Below are positions 22,501 through 30,885 of a stretch of DNA of 40,819 nt, piece after piece. The notes beneath the pieces are model-generated. The model was not told the origin of the DNA and made no database searches. It saw only the letters and a program-made list of their open reading frames with translations. Each line of letters starts with the position of its first letter. Positions within the stretch are counted from its first letter, which is position 1. Made by a program: the position numbers and the translations under genes. The stretch is from Coriobacteriia bacterium (GTDB lineage: Bacteria > Actinomycetota > Coriobacteriia > Anaerosomatales > Anaerosomataceae), in assembly GCA_016938135.1 (NCBI GenBank), contig JAFGVD010000032.1, positions 1-40,819 on the forward strand. Reading direction: 5' to 3'.

Positions 22501-24063
22501 ATGAGTGACCGCACCTTCTATGTCACCACGCCAATCTACTACGTGAACGCTGAGCCGCATCTTGGCACGGCCTACACGACGATAGCTGCTGATGCCCTGG
22601 CGCGCTACAGGCGGATGACCGGAAATGACGTGATGTTCCTCACCGGCCTTGATGAGCACGGTCAGAAGATCGCGCAGGCCGCCGAGGAGAACGGTATGGA
22701 CCCGCAAGCATGGGTCGACGCCATCGCTCCCAAGTTCAAGGCCGCCTGGGAGATGCTGGGCGTCTCCTACGACGACTTCGTTCGCACCACAGAGTCCAGG
22801 CACAAGCGCGGAGTCCAGGCGTTTTGGACGTCGCTGCACGACCGTGGCTATCTGTACAAGGGACACTACGACGGCTGGTACTGTGTGCCCGATGAGACCT
22901 TCTGGACCGAGGACCAGCTCGAGGACGGCAAGTGCCCGCAGTGTGCCCGCGAGGTCGAGTTCATCCGTGAGGACAACTGGTTCTTCAAGCTGTCGGAGTT
23001 CCAGCAGCCGCTGTTGGACTTCTACGAGGCGCATCCTGACTTCATCCAGCCGGAGACCCGTCGCAACGAGGTTCTCTCCTTTGTGAAGCAGGGGCTCAAA
23101 GACCTTTCGATCTCCCGTACCAACTTCACCTGGGGCGTTCCCCTTCCGTTCGCCGAGAACCACGTCACCTACGTGTGGATCGACGCGCTGCTCAACTACA
23201 TCACCGCGCTGGGCTACGGCAGCGACGATCCCGCCGAGCAGGCGCGGTTCGAGCGCTACTGGCCGGCGCAGTATCACTTCGTGGGGAAAGACATCATCCG
23301 GTTCCACTGTGTCATCTGGCCCGCCATGCTCCTGGCCGCGGGCGTCGAGCCTCCCAAGAGCGTCTTCGCTCACGGCTTCCTGCTCACAAAGGGCGAGAAG
23401 ATGAGCAAGTCCAAGGGCAATGCCCAGACACCCGCGTCGCTGGTCGAGCGGTTCGGCGTGGATGCATATCGCTATTACTTCCTGCGCGACGTCGCTTTCG
23501 GCCAGGACGGATCGATATCGATGGAGTCCATGGTCCAGCGTTACAACGGCGATCTTGCCAACGACTGGGGAAACCTGTGCTCCCGTCTGTTCAACATGGT
23601 TGGCAAGTACTTCGATGGCCTCGTTCCCGAAGTGCCCGGCAACGAGGCTGACACCGACGAGGATATGACGCTCAAGGCTATCGCAGGCACGTTGCCCGAG
23701 AAGTACGAAGACTCGATGTCGCGGCTGGAGTACATGACGGCGCTTGAGACGACATGGGACCTCATAAAGGAAGTCAATCGCTACATCGAGAACCAGGCGC
23801 CCTGGAACCTTGCCAAGACCGAAGAGACAGCCGGCAGGCTTGCGGCCGTCATCTATAACGCGCTTGAGGCAGTCAGGATCGCTGCGCTGTTCACGGCGCC
23901 TGCGATGCCTGGCACCTCTGCGGAGGTATGGACGCGTCTTGGATTGGGCGATATCACCGGAGTCACAGACATCGCGGCCGCTGCCGTTTGGGGCCAGCTG
24001 CCCACGGGTTCTGCGGTGACCAAGGGCGATCCGCTCTATCCGCGTATCTACGAGGACAAATAG
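22501..24063 (+). CDS. metG: Methionyl-tRNA synthetase
   Basis: This 520-residue class I aminoacyl-tRNA synthetase charges tRNA-Met. The HIGH-type motif is HLGT (20-23) and KMSKS is at 300-304. The connective peptide has a reduced metal knuckle: C128-x2-D131 and C145-x2-C148, so one cysteine of the usual four is aspartate. The C terminus stops after the anticodon-binding helical domain, so the extra EMAP-like tRNA-binding domain found in Bacillus MetS is absent. A GGAG sequence lies about ten bases upstream of ATG 22501. It is followed closely by tatD, as in Bacillus. Confidence 0.96.
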   Translation: MSDRTFYVTTPIYYVNAEPHLGTAYTTIAADALARYRRMTGNDVMFLTGLDEHGQKIAQAAEENGMDPQAWVDAIAPKFKAAWEMLGVSYDDFVRTTESRHKRGVQAFWTSLHDRGYLYKGHYDGWYCVPDETFWTEDQLEDGKCPQCAREVEFIREDNWFFKLSEFQQPLLDFYEAHPDFIQPETRRNEVLSFVKQGLKDLSISRTNFTWGVPLPFAENHVTYVWIDALLNYITALGYGSDDPAEQARFERYWPAQYHFVGKDIIRFHCVIWPAMLLAAGVEPPKSVFAHGFLLTKGEKMSKSKGNAQTPASLVERFGVDAYRYYFLRDVAFGQDGSISMESMVQRYNGDLANDWGNLCSRLFNMVGKYFDGLVPEVPGNEADTDEDMTLKAIAGTLPEKYEDSMSRLEYMTALETTWDLIKEVNRYIENQAPWNLAKTEETAGRLAAVIYNALEAVRIAALFTAPAMPGTSAEVWTRLGLGDITGVTDIAAAAVWGQLPTGSAVTKGDPLYPRIYEDK

Positions 24064-24076
24064 GCCGGAGCGACTC

Positions 24077-24928
24077 ATGGCCCAGCAGCAGCCCGCGCTT
24101 GTAGATCTAGGCGCACCGTGCGTCGATGCCCACGCGCACCTGGACATGCTCGATGACCCCGTTGACGCGCTGGTCCAGGCGGCACTTGTGGGCATCGAGC
24201 TCATCGTCACCATCGCTGATGTGACCGAAGACGCGTCGCGCACATTCGATTCCCACAAGGAGTGGAGCGCACGGGCGGCAGAGGAACTGGCAGCGAGGGG
24301 TAGCGAGCGTCCGGTGCCGCTGATCCGGATTACGGTGGGCGTGCATCCGCACAACGCCAAGGACTTCGAGGACACAGCGATGGGTCGCCTTCGTGTCCTT
24401 TCGGCCTGTCCTCATGTGGGCGCCATAGGTGAGATGGGCCTTGACTACCACTACGACAACTCGCCTCGAGAAGACCAGCGTCGCGTGTTCAGGCGGTCTC
24501 TCGAGCTGGCCCGCACCACCGGGCTGGCCGCGGTCGTGCACCTGCGAGAAGCGCACGAAGAGGGTCTCCAGATCTTGCAGGAGGTCGGCCTGCCGGACAA
24601 AGGGTGTGTGATCCACTGCTTCACGGAGGGCCCGGAGTTCGCTCGGCGCTTCCTGGATCTGGGCTGTTACATCTCGTTTGCGGGGCCGGCCACGTTCAAG
24701 AAGGCCGAGAACATCCGTGAGGCCATCAGGGTCGTCCCTCTGGAACGTCTGCTTGTTGAGACGGACAGTCCCTTTCTGGCGCCCGAGCCATATCGGGGCC
24801 GCAAGAACCAGCCCGCGTTCACCGTCGTCACTGCTGCGCGCGTCGCGGAAGTGAAGGGCGTCGGTCCGGCGGATGTGGCCGCAGCCGCCTTGAGAAACGC
24901 CCGCAGGGTGTTTGGGGGCACGGAATGA
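24077..24928 (+). CDS. tatD: TatD-family metal-dependent deoxyribonuclease
   Basis: This is a 283-residue TIM-barrel metal hydrolase of the TatD family (Bacillus YabD type), linked to DNA 3' end processing and repair. The first metal ligands are H19 and H21 in DAHAHLD; other landmarks are GVHPHNAKD, GEMGLDYHYD, VVHLREAHEE, IHCFTEG and ETDSPFLAPEPYRGRKN. The catalytic set appears complete. It lies 13 bases after metG and overlaps the next gene in ATGA. The length is slightly above the usual 255-260 residues because of an N-terminal extension and an insert near residues 60-75. Confidence 0.94.
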   Translation: MAQQQPALVDLGAPCVDAHAHLDMLDDPVDALVQAALVGIELIVTIADVTEDASRTFDSHKEWSARAAEELAARGSERPVPLIRITVGVHPHNAKDFEDTAMGRLRVLSACPHVGAIGEMGLDYHYDNSPREDQRRVFRRSLELARTTGLAAVVHLREAHEEGLQILQEVGLPDKGCVIHCFTEGPEFARRFLDLGCYISFAGPATFKKAENIREAIRVVPLERLLVETDSPFLAPEPYRGRKNQPAFTVVTAARVAEVKGVGPADVAAAALRNARRVFGGTE

Positions 24929-25551
24929 CAGATGCGCCGTTCGTCCTGGGAATAGTGGGAAGCCCGCGCCGTCATGGCAACAGCGAGCAGATGCTGGACG
25001 CTGCTCTTGAGGGCGCTCGTGACGCAGGCGCAGTGATCGAGAAGCTCCTTGTGGCCGAGGCGGACATCGAGGCATGCCGGGGGTGCAACGCGTGCTCGCT
25101 TACCGGTGAGTGTGTGATTCGAGATGACATGCTCAAGATCTACCCGCTCATCGATCGCGCGGACGCCGTGATCGTGGGTAGTCCGGTCTTCTTCGCTACC
25201 GTCCCGGGCGTCTTGAAGGCATTCTATGACCGGATGCAGCCGTACTGGGCACGAGTGCACGTGCTCAAGATGCCGCTGCCCAGCCGACGTCCCGGTGGCT
25301 ATGTGGTCGTTCGTGGTGGCGGCGATCCTTATGGCTTCGTTGCCGCTCAGTACACCACCAAGAGCGTCTTTGCGGTGCTCGGCCTGGACTATGTTGGCGA
25401 GGTCAAGGTCGAGGCTGTGGACTCTCCCAGTGATGTGGGGCGTCACCCCGACGCGTTGGATGAGGCGCGGGTTTTGGGCAGGCTTATCGCTCGTGAAGCC
25501 GTGGGCCGCATGCGGGACGATTCCGACCGTCCGTCAGATGAGGCTTCCTGA
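24925..25551 (+). CDS. Iron-sulfur flavoprotein (NADPH-dependent FMN reductase family)
   Basis: This 208-residue flavodoxin-fold protein has the FMN phosphate motif GSPRRHGNSEQML near the N terminus and GSPVFFATVPGVLKAFYDRM further on. A compact cluster motif CRGCNACSLTGEC (C-x2-C-x2-C-x5-C) matches archaeal-type iron-sulfur flavoproteins that bind a 4Fe-4S cluster and pass electrons from ferredoxin. This points to a role in ferredoxin-linked redox chemistry in an anaerobe. It overlaps tatD in ATGA and precedes the yabE-like gene, a place occupied by different genes in Bacillus. Confidence 0.88.
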   Translation: MTDAPFVLGIVGSPRRHGNSEQMLDAALEGARDAGAVIEKLLVAEADIEACRGCNACSLTGECVIRDDMLKIYPLIDRADAVIVGSPVFFATVPGVLKAFYDRMQPYWARVHVLKMPLPSRRPGGYVVVRGGGDPYGFVAAQYTTKSVFAVLGLDYVGEVKVEAVDSPSDVGRHPDALDEARVLGRLIAREAVGRMRDDSDRPSDEAS

Positions 25552-25564
25552 GTGCCACGCGGCG

Positions 25565-25594
25565 TTGTTGTGGTTGTCGTAGGTCAGGTATACT
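25565..25594 (+). promoter_or_regulatory. Likely promoter of the yabE-like gene
   Basis: TATACT (25589-25594) is a good -10 hexamer. TTGTTG (25565-25570) lies 18 bases upstream as a possible -35. The predicted start leaves a leader of about 35-40 bases before ATG 25638. Confidence 0.55.
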
Positions 25595-25637
25595 TTGTCG
25601 GTGCGTTACCGAACTGTTGTCTACACAAAGGCGCTTT

Positions 25638-26699
25638 ATGAGTAAGCCGGCTTTCCCGGCTCGTCTCCTGAAGACCCACTACATCATTCCAGCACTCGTC
25701 GCAGCACTCGTCGTACCACTCGTTGTCTCTGGATTCGTCTGGGCTCATAAGGGGGTCACCGTCGTCGTAGACGGCCAGACCGCCTACTATAAGACGCAGG
25801 CAGACACTGTTGCTTCCCTGCTCGATGAGGTCGATATCGATCTTGCCGAAGGGGACATCGTCAGCCCTTCGCTTGACCAGCGCCTTGTCGACGCTTCGAC
25901 CGTCGTGGTCCGTCACGCTATCCCCGTCAATATCGACTGCGGTGGCGACGTTATGGAGCTGCGCGTTGTCGGATCCACGGTCGCGGACGCACTCGTGGCC
26001 GCAGGTCTGGACCCCTCGCTCGGCCTCACGGTCTCCCCCACAGTGGACACCGTTCTTTCGCCCAACATGACCATCGTCGCCACTGACGTCTTCCTACGCA
26101 TCGTGCAAGAAGACGTGGAGCTTGATTTCGAGACCCTGGTCGAAAACGACCCGGAGCTCGCAGTCGGCTCCCGTCGGGTCATCACAGAAGGCAAGCCGGG
26201 CAAGGCGATCCGTGTTTACGAAGTGATCGTCACAGGTGGCGAAGAAGGAGCCCGCAAGCTCAAAGAAGAGATCGTCGTCTCAGAGCCTGTCGACGAGGTC
26301 ATCGCCTCAGGCACAAAGCGGGTCGTGAGCAACATCCCGGTCTCGCGTGGCGCGACCACCTCAAAGCCCGCGCCCGAAGGCGGCGACCGTCTCACAGTCA
26401 CTTCTACCGCCTACACTCCCTGGGACGAGGGTTGCGGTGGTATCTCGGTGATCAACTCCAGGATCACGCGTTACAAGATCCCCGAGGGATGGGGCGTCGT
26501 TGCAGTGGATCCATCAGTCATTCCGCTTGGGACGAAGATGTACGTTCCGGGATACGGGTACGCGGTCGCTGCGGACACCGGGGGCGCGATCAAGGGAAAC
26601 CGTATCGACGTCTGCTTCTGGTCGGGTGGCGAGTCGGCTGCGCACAGCAAGGCCATCAACTGGGGCCGACGTACCGTGAGCATCACCATCGTCGACTAG
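25638..26699 (+). CDS. yabE: YabE-like cell-wall protein: DUF348 x2, G5 and 3D domains
   Basis: This 353-residue protein is anchored or secreted by an N-terminal hydrophobic segment (YIIPALVAALVVPLVVSGFVW). It then has two DUF348 ubiquitin-like modules (about 34-165), a G5 domain (about 170-235) and a C-terminal 3D domain (about 250-353). The three aspartates of the 3D active site are D291 in VDPS, D313 in ADTGG and D324 in NRIDV. The family comprises putative peptidoglycan lytic enzymes, similar to YabE and resuscitation-promoting-like factors. The start was set at ATG 25638 behind AAAGG. It precedes rsmA as in Bacillus, and it has two rather than three DUF348 modules. Confidence 0.9.
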   Translation: MSKPAFPARLLKTHYIIPALVAALVVPLVVSGFVWAHKGVTVVVDGQTAYYKTQADTVASLLDEVDIDLAEGDIVSPSLDQRLVDASTVVVRHAIPVNIDCGGDVMELRVVGSTVADALVAAGLDPSLGLTVSPTVDTVLSPNMTIVATDVFLRIVQEDVELDFETLVENDPELAVGSRRVITEGKPGKAIRVYEVIVTGGEEGARKLKEEIVVSEPVDEVIASGTKRVVSNIPVSRGATTSKPAPEGGDRLTVTSTAYTPWDEGCGGISVINSRITRYKIPEGWGVVAVDPSVIPLGTKMYVPGYGYAVAADTGGAIKGNRIDVCFWSGGESAAHSKAINWGRRTVSITIVD

Positions 26700-26709
26700 A
26701 AGGAGCCCC

Positions 26710-27567
26710 ATGAGCGGATCGCCGCTGGCCAGCCCCTCGGCCACGTTGGCTGTTCTCAAGCGCCATAACCTCTACACCCGCAAGTCCTACGGCCAGCACT
26801 TCCTGGTCGACGACAACGTCGTGCGCCGGATCATCGATCTTGCGCGGATCGATCCGGCGGCACGGATCGTCGAGATCGGGCCGGGTATCGGCACCCTCAC
26901 GCTGGCGTTGTGCGACGAGGCCAACAGCGTGGTGGCGGTGGAATGGGATCGCGACCTTCTCGCTGTGCTTGCTGAGACGACCTCCGAGAAGGGCAACCTC
27001 GAAGTGGTCCATGCCGACGCAGTGTCGGTGGCTCTGGGCACGCTGCAGGGCGCCGACGGGATGCCCACTGCGATGGTCGCTAATCTGCCGTACGGCGTGG
27101 CGGCCACAGTGGTGCTGCGGTACTTCGAACAGATGGAATCCATGAGTTCAGCCACGGTGATGGTCCAGGCCGAGGTCGCCGATCGCATGGCCGCCGTTCC
27201 CGGCACGAAGGCGTACGGGGCCTATACCGTGAAGTTAGGCTTATACGCCAGGACCGTTGAGAGGTTCGCCGTCGGCAGGATGTGCTTCTTCCCGCCACCG
27301 CGCGTGGACTCGGCGGTCATCCGCATCGAGCGGGTACATCGGCCGGAATCCAGGGAGGTGCTGGACGCTACAGCCCGTGTCTGTGAAGCTGCGTTCGCAC
27401 AGAGACGAAAGACGCTCCGCAACTCGCTGCGCTCCACTTTGGGAGCGGTCGTGGATGTTGACGCGTTGCTGGACTCGGCGGGGATCAACGGCGGTGTTCG
27501 AGCTGAGACTCTGAGCGTGGATGAGTTCGTGCGACTAGGTGCGGAGCTGTATGCACAACGGCTCTGA
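26710..27567 (+). CDS. rsmA: 16S rRNA (adenine1518/1519-N6)-dimethyltransferase
   Basis: This 285-residue KsgA/RsmA enzyme dimethylates two adjacent adenosines in the 3' terminal hairpin of 16S rRNA, a late step of small-subunit maturation. It shows QHFLVDDNVVRRI at the N terminus, the SAM-binding motif VEIGPGIGTLTLAL, the catalytic NLPYG, and FFPPPRVDSAVI. The C-terminal helical domain is complete. GAAGGAG lies seven bases before the ATG and the gene follows the yabE-like gene by 10 bases, suggesting one transcript. A separate strong promoter for veg begins just after its stop. Confidence 0.96.
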   Translation: MSGSPLASPSATLAVLKRHNLYTRKSYGQHFLVDDNVVRRIIDLARIDPAARIVEIGPGIGTLTLALCDEANSVVAVEWDRDLLAVLAETTSEKGNLEVVHADAVSVALGTLQGADGMPTAMVANLPYGVAATVVLRYFEQMESMSSATVMVQAEVADRMAAVPGTKAYGAYTVKLGLYARTVERFAVGRMCFFPPPRVDSAVIRIERVHRPESREVLDATARVCEAAFAQRRKTLRNSLRSTLGAVVDVDALLDSAGINGGVRAETLSVDEFVRLGAELYAQRL

Positions 27568-27569
27568 CC

Positions 27570-27598
27570 TTGTGTTTTGCAGTTACATACTGTATACT
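27570..27598 (+). promoter_or_regulatory. Promoter of veg
   Basis: TTGTGT (27570-27575) and TATACT (27593-27598) are separated by exactly 17 bases, with AGGAGG following at 27610-27615. The combination predicts strong expression, as known for the veg promoter of Bacillus. Confidence 0.7.
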
Positions 27599-27621
27599 CG
27601 CGAGGTTCTAGGAGGCGTTGC

Positions 27622-27903
27622 ATGGAAACGATAAAGCAGGTTGAAGTGGTCGGTCGCATCCGAAGTGATCTTGAAAGCCTCATGGGCAGCCGGATGCGTT
27701 TGAAGGCAAACATGGGCCGTTCGAAGATTCTGGAGCGAGAGGGCGTTTTGGAGCAGACTCATCCGAGCCTGTTCGTCCTCAAGATTGATGAGAAGCGCGG
27801 GCGCACCGCTCGTGTCTCCTACAGCTATGTGGATATCCTCACCGGAACCGTCGAGCTTACACACACGGACACTGGCGAGGCGCTTTTCCCCTGGCTGAAC
27901 TAG
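27622..27903 (+). CDS. veg: Veg protein
   Basis: This 93-residue protein matches Veg of Bacillus subtilis, a small highly expressed protein reported to influence biofilm-gene regulation. Shared features are the central RLKANMGRSK, EREGVLEQTHPSLFV and VSYSYVDILTGTVELT. It starts at ATG 27622, preceded by a perfect AGGAGG. It has its own promoter upstream and a GC-rich hairpin terminator downstream, so it is likely monocistronic. Its position between rsmA and ispE matches Bacillus, although yabG and sspF are absent. No nucleic-acid-binding motif is obvious in the sequence. Confidence 0.92.
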   Translation: METIKQVEVVGRIRSDLESLMGSRMRLKANMGRSKILEREGVLEQTHPSLFVLKIDEKRGRTARVSYSYVDILTGTVELTHTDTGEALFPWLN

Positions 27904-27937
27904 GACATCGATCCATCGATCGGTAACGCGCGATACT

Positions 27938-27959
27938 CGCGGGGCGAACATGCCCCGCG
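27938..27959 (+). terminator. Terminator of veg
   Basis: Eight-base arms CGCGGGGC and GCCCCGCG enclose a six-base loop and are followed by TTTCG. The hairpin starts 35 bases after the veg stop and ends 23 bases before ispE. Confidence 0.75.
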
Positions 27960-27981
27960 TTTCGTGCATCTTGGGGGACAG

Positions 27982-28857
27982 ATGGGTTCTATCACGCTTG
28001 CCGCTCCAGCAAAAGTGAATCTGTATCTGGCGGTTGGACCGAGGCGTCCTGACGGCCATCACGACCTTGTCTCGGTCTTTCAGGCGCTTGAACTCGCCGA
28101 TGTGGTCGTATGCGACCCGGATGCCCCGTTCTCAGTGACCTACGAACCCGACCTGGGCCTGGTGGAGGGTCAAGACCTGGTCTCGATGGCCTCAAGTGCC
28201 CTTGCCATGCGATTGGGGCGTGAGCCCCGTGGTGCGTTCAAGGTCCGCAAGTACATCCCCGCCGCCGGAGGACTCGGCGGAGGCAGTTCCGATGCCGCCG
28301 CAGCTATTGTCGCGCTTTGCCATGCATGGGATGTGCCGATCGACGACCCATCAGTGGTGGATGTCGCCAGGTCGGTTGGTGCGGATGTCGCGTTCTTTCT
28401 CGTGGGAGGGACGGCGCTGTATGTCGGTCGGGGCGACACGCTCGCCCGGCGGCTCCCGGATCCCGGCGTCGATGTCGTCTTGGTCAACCCGGGAGAGCCT
28501 GTGCCCACCTCGGCGGCATTCGCCGCGTTCGATCGTATGCTGCCGGCGCCGACCCCACCGGTGGAGCCACTGGTAGAGGCGCTCGTTGCCGACGATGTCG
28601 ACTTCGGGACCATGCTGTTCGATGGCATGACGGAGGTTTCCGTGGGGCTGGTCCCGTCTGTGGGCGATGCGCTTGCCTTCCTGCGCGCTCAACCCGGCGT
28701 TCTTGGTGCAGAAATGGCGGGCAGCGGATCCACGGTCTTTGCGGTATGCTCCTCTGCTCAGGCGGCCGAGCAGGTCGCCGAGAAGGCCCGTGCAGTCGGG
28801 TGGTGGTCTGAAGCGACCAGGACGAGCGGTTTGGGCGCACATATCATCTCCGTCTGA
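27982..28857 (+). CDS. ispE: 4-diphosphocytidyl-2-C-methyl-D-erythritol kinase
   Basis: This 291-residue GHMP kinase phosphorylates CDP-methylerythritol in the MEP isoprenoid pathway. It has the N-terminal PAKVNLYL motif with the catalytic Lys, DGHHDLVSVFQAL, and the ATP-binding loop PAAGGLGGGSSDAAAA, plus a C-terminal GSGSTVFAV. The start at ATG 27982 follows GGGGGA; an in-frame GTG at 27964 is less likely. This is the isoprenoid route that would supply quinones, undecaprenyl carriers and any carotenoid or retinal precursor for the heliorhodopsin in this genome. Confidence 0.95.
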   Translation: MGSITLAAPAKVNLYLAVGPRRPDGHHDLVSVFQALELADVVVCDPDAPFSVTYEPDLGLVEGQDLVSMASSALAMRLGREPRGAFKVRKYIPAAGGLGGGSSDAAAAIVALCHAWDVPIDDPSVVDVARSVGADVAFFLVGGTALYVGRGDTLARRLPDPGVDVVLVNPGEPVPTSAAFAAFDRMLPAPTPPVEPLVEALVADDVDFGTMLFDGMTEVSVGLVPSVGDALAFLRAQPGVLGAEMAGSGSTVFAVCSSAQAAEQVAEKARAVGWWSEATRTSGLGAHIISV

Positions 28858-28958
28858 GGGTCAGTGCGAAGTTCATTGCAGTCGAAAGTGCATCGCGAGC
28901 AGGGAATGTCGTGATTCCGGCGAAAATGATAACGACGACAATACCCGTGGGGGGGACT

Positions 28959-29249
28959 ATGGATATCACGAAAGTCACACTGCGCCCCGTGGCGATGAAT
29001 AAGGTGTGCGCAATCGCAAGCATCGTTATCGACGACGTGTTCGTCGTTCATGACCTGCGCGTGGTGAACGGTGACAAGGGGCTGTTTGTTGCAATGCCGT
29101 CTCGCAAGCTTCCCAACGGGGAGTTCAGAGACATCTGCCATCCCATCAATACCGATGCGCGTACGGCCATCCAGGCCGCTGTACTCGCGGAGTTTGATGC
29201 CGAGGGTGGCCTTGAAGCGTTCTCCGAGGGCGCTGAGGCAGAGGCCTAA
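28959..29249 (+). CDS. spoVG: SpoVG family regulator
   Basis: This 96-residue protein is a SpoVG homologue, a small protein that binds DNA or RNA and regulates cell division, envelope and sporulation genes in Firmicutes. The match covers the whole domain: DITKVTLRP, VCAIASIVIDDVFVVHDLRV, GLFVAMPSRK and FRDICHPINTDAR. The start was set at ATG 28959, preceded by a run of seven G residues and GGA; an upstream in-frame start would add 16 residues. It lies 101 bases after ispE. It is found here in an organism with no other sporulation-specific gene in the window, so its role is probably general regulation. Confidence 0.93.
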   Translation: MDITKVTLRPVAMNKVCAIASIVIDDVFVVHDLRVVNGDKGLFVAMPSRKLPNGEFRDICHPINTDARTAIQAAVLAEFDAEGGLEAFSEGAEAEA

Positions 29250-29303
29250 GCTCGTAGTCTTCGATTCCTTGCCCCACATCTCACGCGTTCATCCCGTGGA
29301 CTG

Positions 29304-29312
29304 TGGTACAAT
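29304..29312 (+). promoter_or_regulatory. Extended -10 promoter of tRNA-Gln
   Basis: TGGTACAAT is an extended -10 (TGn followed by TACAAT at 29307-29312) located 57 bases upstream of the tRNA. No convincing -35 hexamer is visible at the expected distance. Confidence 0.5.
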
Positions 29313-29368
29313 TCGCCCGCTCACCAACAGATGTGTGGGCGTTTTCGGCGTGCCTCAAATGTGGGCAC

Positions 29369-29443
29369 TGGGGCGTAGCCAAGCGGCAAGGCAGGGGACT
29401 TTGGCTCCTCGATTCGTAGGTTCGAATCCTACCGCCCCAGCCA
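29369..29443 (+). tRNA. tRNA-Gln (TTG)
   Basis: This is a 75-base cloverleaf with acceptor stem TGGGGCG paired to CGCCCCA, an encoded CCA, and T-loop GGTTCGAATCC. The anticodon stem GGGGA/TCCTC encloses a loop with anticodon TTG at 29401-29403. It lies between spoVG and glmU. Confidence 0.96.
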
Positions 29444-29452
29444 TGACTCGAC

Positions 29453-29470
29453 CGGGACCTCAGGGTCCCG
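29453..29470 (+). terminator. Short hairpin after tRNA-Gln
   Basis: Seven-base arms CGGGACC and GGTCCCG with a four-base loop begin nine bases after the tRNA CCA. The T tract is weak (TCATTAA). It may end the tRNA transcript in part or act in the glmU leader. Confidence 0.5.
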
Positions 29471-29490
29471 TCATTAACTGAAAGGGACTG

Positions 29491-30885
29491 ATGGGCGCGG
29501 CAGCTTTGATCCTCGCGGCAGGCGAGGGAACCCGCATGAAGTCCGGGCTTCCCAAGGTCGCTCATCGCATCCTCGGGGTGCCGATGGTCGCGCATGTTAT
29601 CGACGCTGCCCATCGTGCCGGTTGCGAGCAGATCGTCGCGGTCACCGGGCACGGCGCGGAAGTCGTCGAGTCCCTGATCGGTACGGTTGCGTCAGTCCGT
29701 CAGGAGCAGCAGTTGGGGACGGGTCACGCTGTGATGTGCGCCAAGGAGGCTCTCGGCGGCATCGATGGCTCTCTGGTCGTGCTCTCCGGCGACTCGCCGC
29801 TGTTGCGCTCCGAGACGATCGCCCGTCTCGTGGAGACCCGCGAGAAGATCGGCGCTGCGGCCGTGGTCCTCACCGCTACGTTGCCGGATCCTTCAGGCTA
29901 CGGTCGCATCATCCGCGAGGGTGATGGGACGTTAGCCGGTATCGTGGAAGACAAGGACCTCGCACCCGCACAGCGCTCGATCGACGAGGTGAATACAGGC
30001 ACTTACTGTTTCGACGCCCGCCGTCTCTTCCACCACCTCGAGTCTCTTGGGAACCAGAACTCCCAGGGCGAGTACTACCTTACCGACATGATCACGGTGT
30101 TCCGTGACGAAGGGCTCAAGGTTGAGGGAATCGCGACCGATCAGCCCGAGGAGACGTTGGGCGTGAACAGTCGCGTACAGCTTTCCGAGGCGGCCAAGGT
30201 GCTCCAGAGACGAATCAATCGCGGCCACATGCTGGCCGGAGTCACGATGACAGATCCCGAGCTGGTGTGGATCGGGCCTGCGGTGACCATCGGCAGAGAC
30301 ACGGTCCTGGAGCCGATGACGTTTCTGATGGGCGAGACCCACATCGGCGAGGCATGTCTCATCGGGCCCGACAGCCGTGTCACGGATTCGCGCGTGGAAT
30401 CCGCTTCGGTGGTGGACTCCTCGATACTGGTGCAGGCGACGTTGGGTGAAGGTGCCGTAGTGGGGCCGCGAGCGTATCTGCGACCCGGGACCGTTCTTGC
30501 GCCCAGGGCCAAGGTGGGCACCAGCGTGGAGATCAAGAACTCGACGATCGGCGAGGGTTCCAAGGTTCCGCATCTTTCTTACATAGGTGATGCGACCATA
30601 GGTTCAGACGTCAATGTGGGAGCGGGTACGATAACCTGTAACTACGACGGTATCCATAAGCACCCCACGGTGATAGGAGACGGTGCTTTCATCGGCTCCG
30701 ACACGATGCTCGTGGCACCGGTCACGGTAGGCGAGGGGGCCGTTACGGCCGCCGGGAGCGCGATCACGCGCGACGTGCCAGCCGATGCACTCGGAGTCGA
30801 GCGTAGCGAGCAGCGTGCGATAGACGGTTGGGCCCGCAAGAGGCGGGCCGGACGCGAACGAACCGGCGACTCGAAGGAGCGATGA
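29491..30885 (+). CDS. glmU: Bifunctional UDP-N-acetylglucosamine pyrophosphorylase / glucosamine-1-phosphate acetyltransferase
   Basis: This 464-residue enzyme makes UDP-GlcNAc for peptidoglycan. The N-terminal uridylyltransferase domain (1-230) has LAAGEGTRMKSGLPK with the nucleotide-binding loop, GTGHAV, and the NTGTYCF segment. The C-terminal domain (about 250-445) is a left-handed beta helix of hexapeptide repeats with VGAGTITCNYDG and IGSDTMLVAPVTVG. The ATG follows AAAGGG. It overlaps prs in ATGA. The glmU-prs-ctc-pth order equals that of Bacillus gcaD-prs-ctc-spoVC. Confidence 0.96.
   Translation: MGAAALILAAGEGTRMKSGLPKVAHRILGVPMVAHVIDAAHRAGCEQIVAVTGHGAEVVESLIGTVASVRQEQQLGTGHAVMCAKEALGGIDGSLVVLSGDSPLLRSETIARLVETREKIGAAAVVLTATLPDPSGYGRIIREGDGTLAGIVEDKDLAPAQRSIDEVNTGTYCFDARRLFHHLESLGNQNSQGEYYLTDMITVFRDEGLKVEGIATDQPEETLGVNSRVQLSEAAKVLQRRINRGHMLAGVTMTDPELVWIGPAVTIGRDTVLEPMTFLMGETHIGEACLIGPDSRVTDSRVESASVVDSSILVQATLGEGAVVGPRAYLRPGTVLAPRAKVGTSVEIKNSTIGEGSKVPHLSYIGDATIGSDVNVGAGTITCNYDGIHKHPTVIGDGAFIGSDTMLVAPVTVGEGAVTAAGSAITRDVPADALGVERSEQRAIDGWARKRRAGRERTGDSKER

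Noticed and set aside
22462-24375. A 637-residue open frame on the minus strand opposite metG and part of tatD.
   Set aside because: metG and tatD are unmistakable on the other strand. The antisense translation shows no family motif and is a codon-bias artefact.
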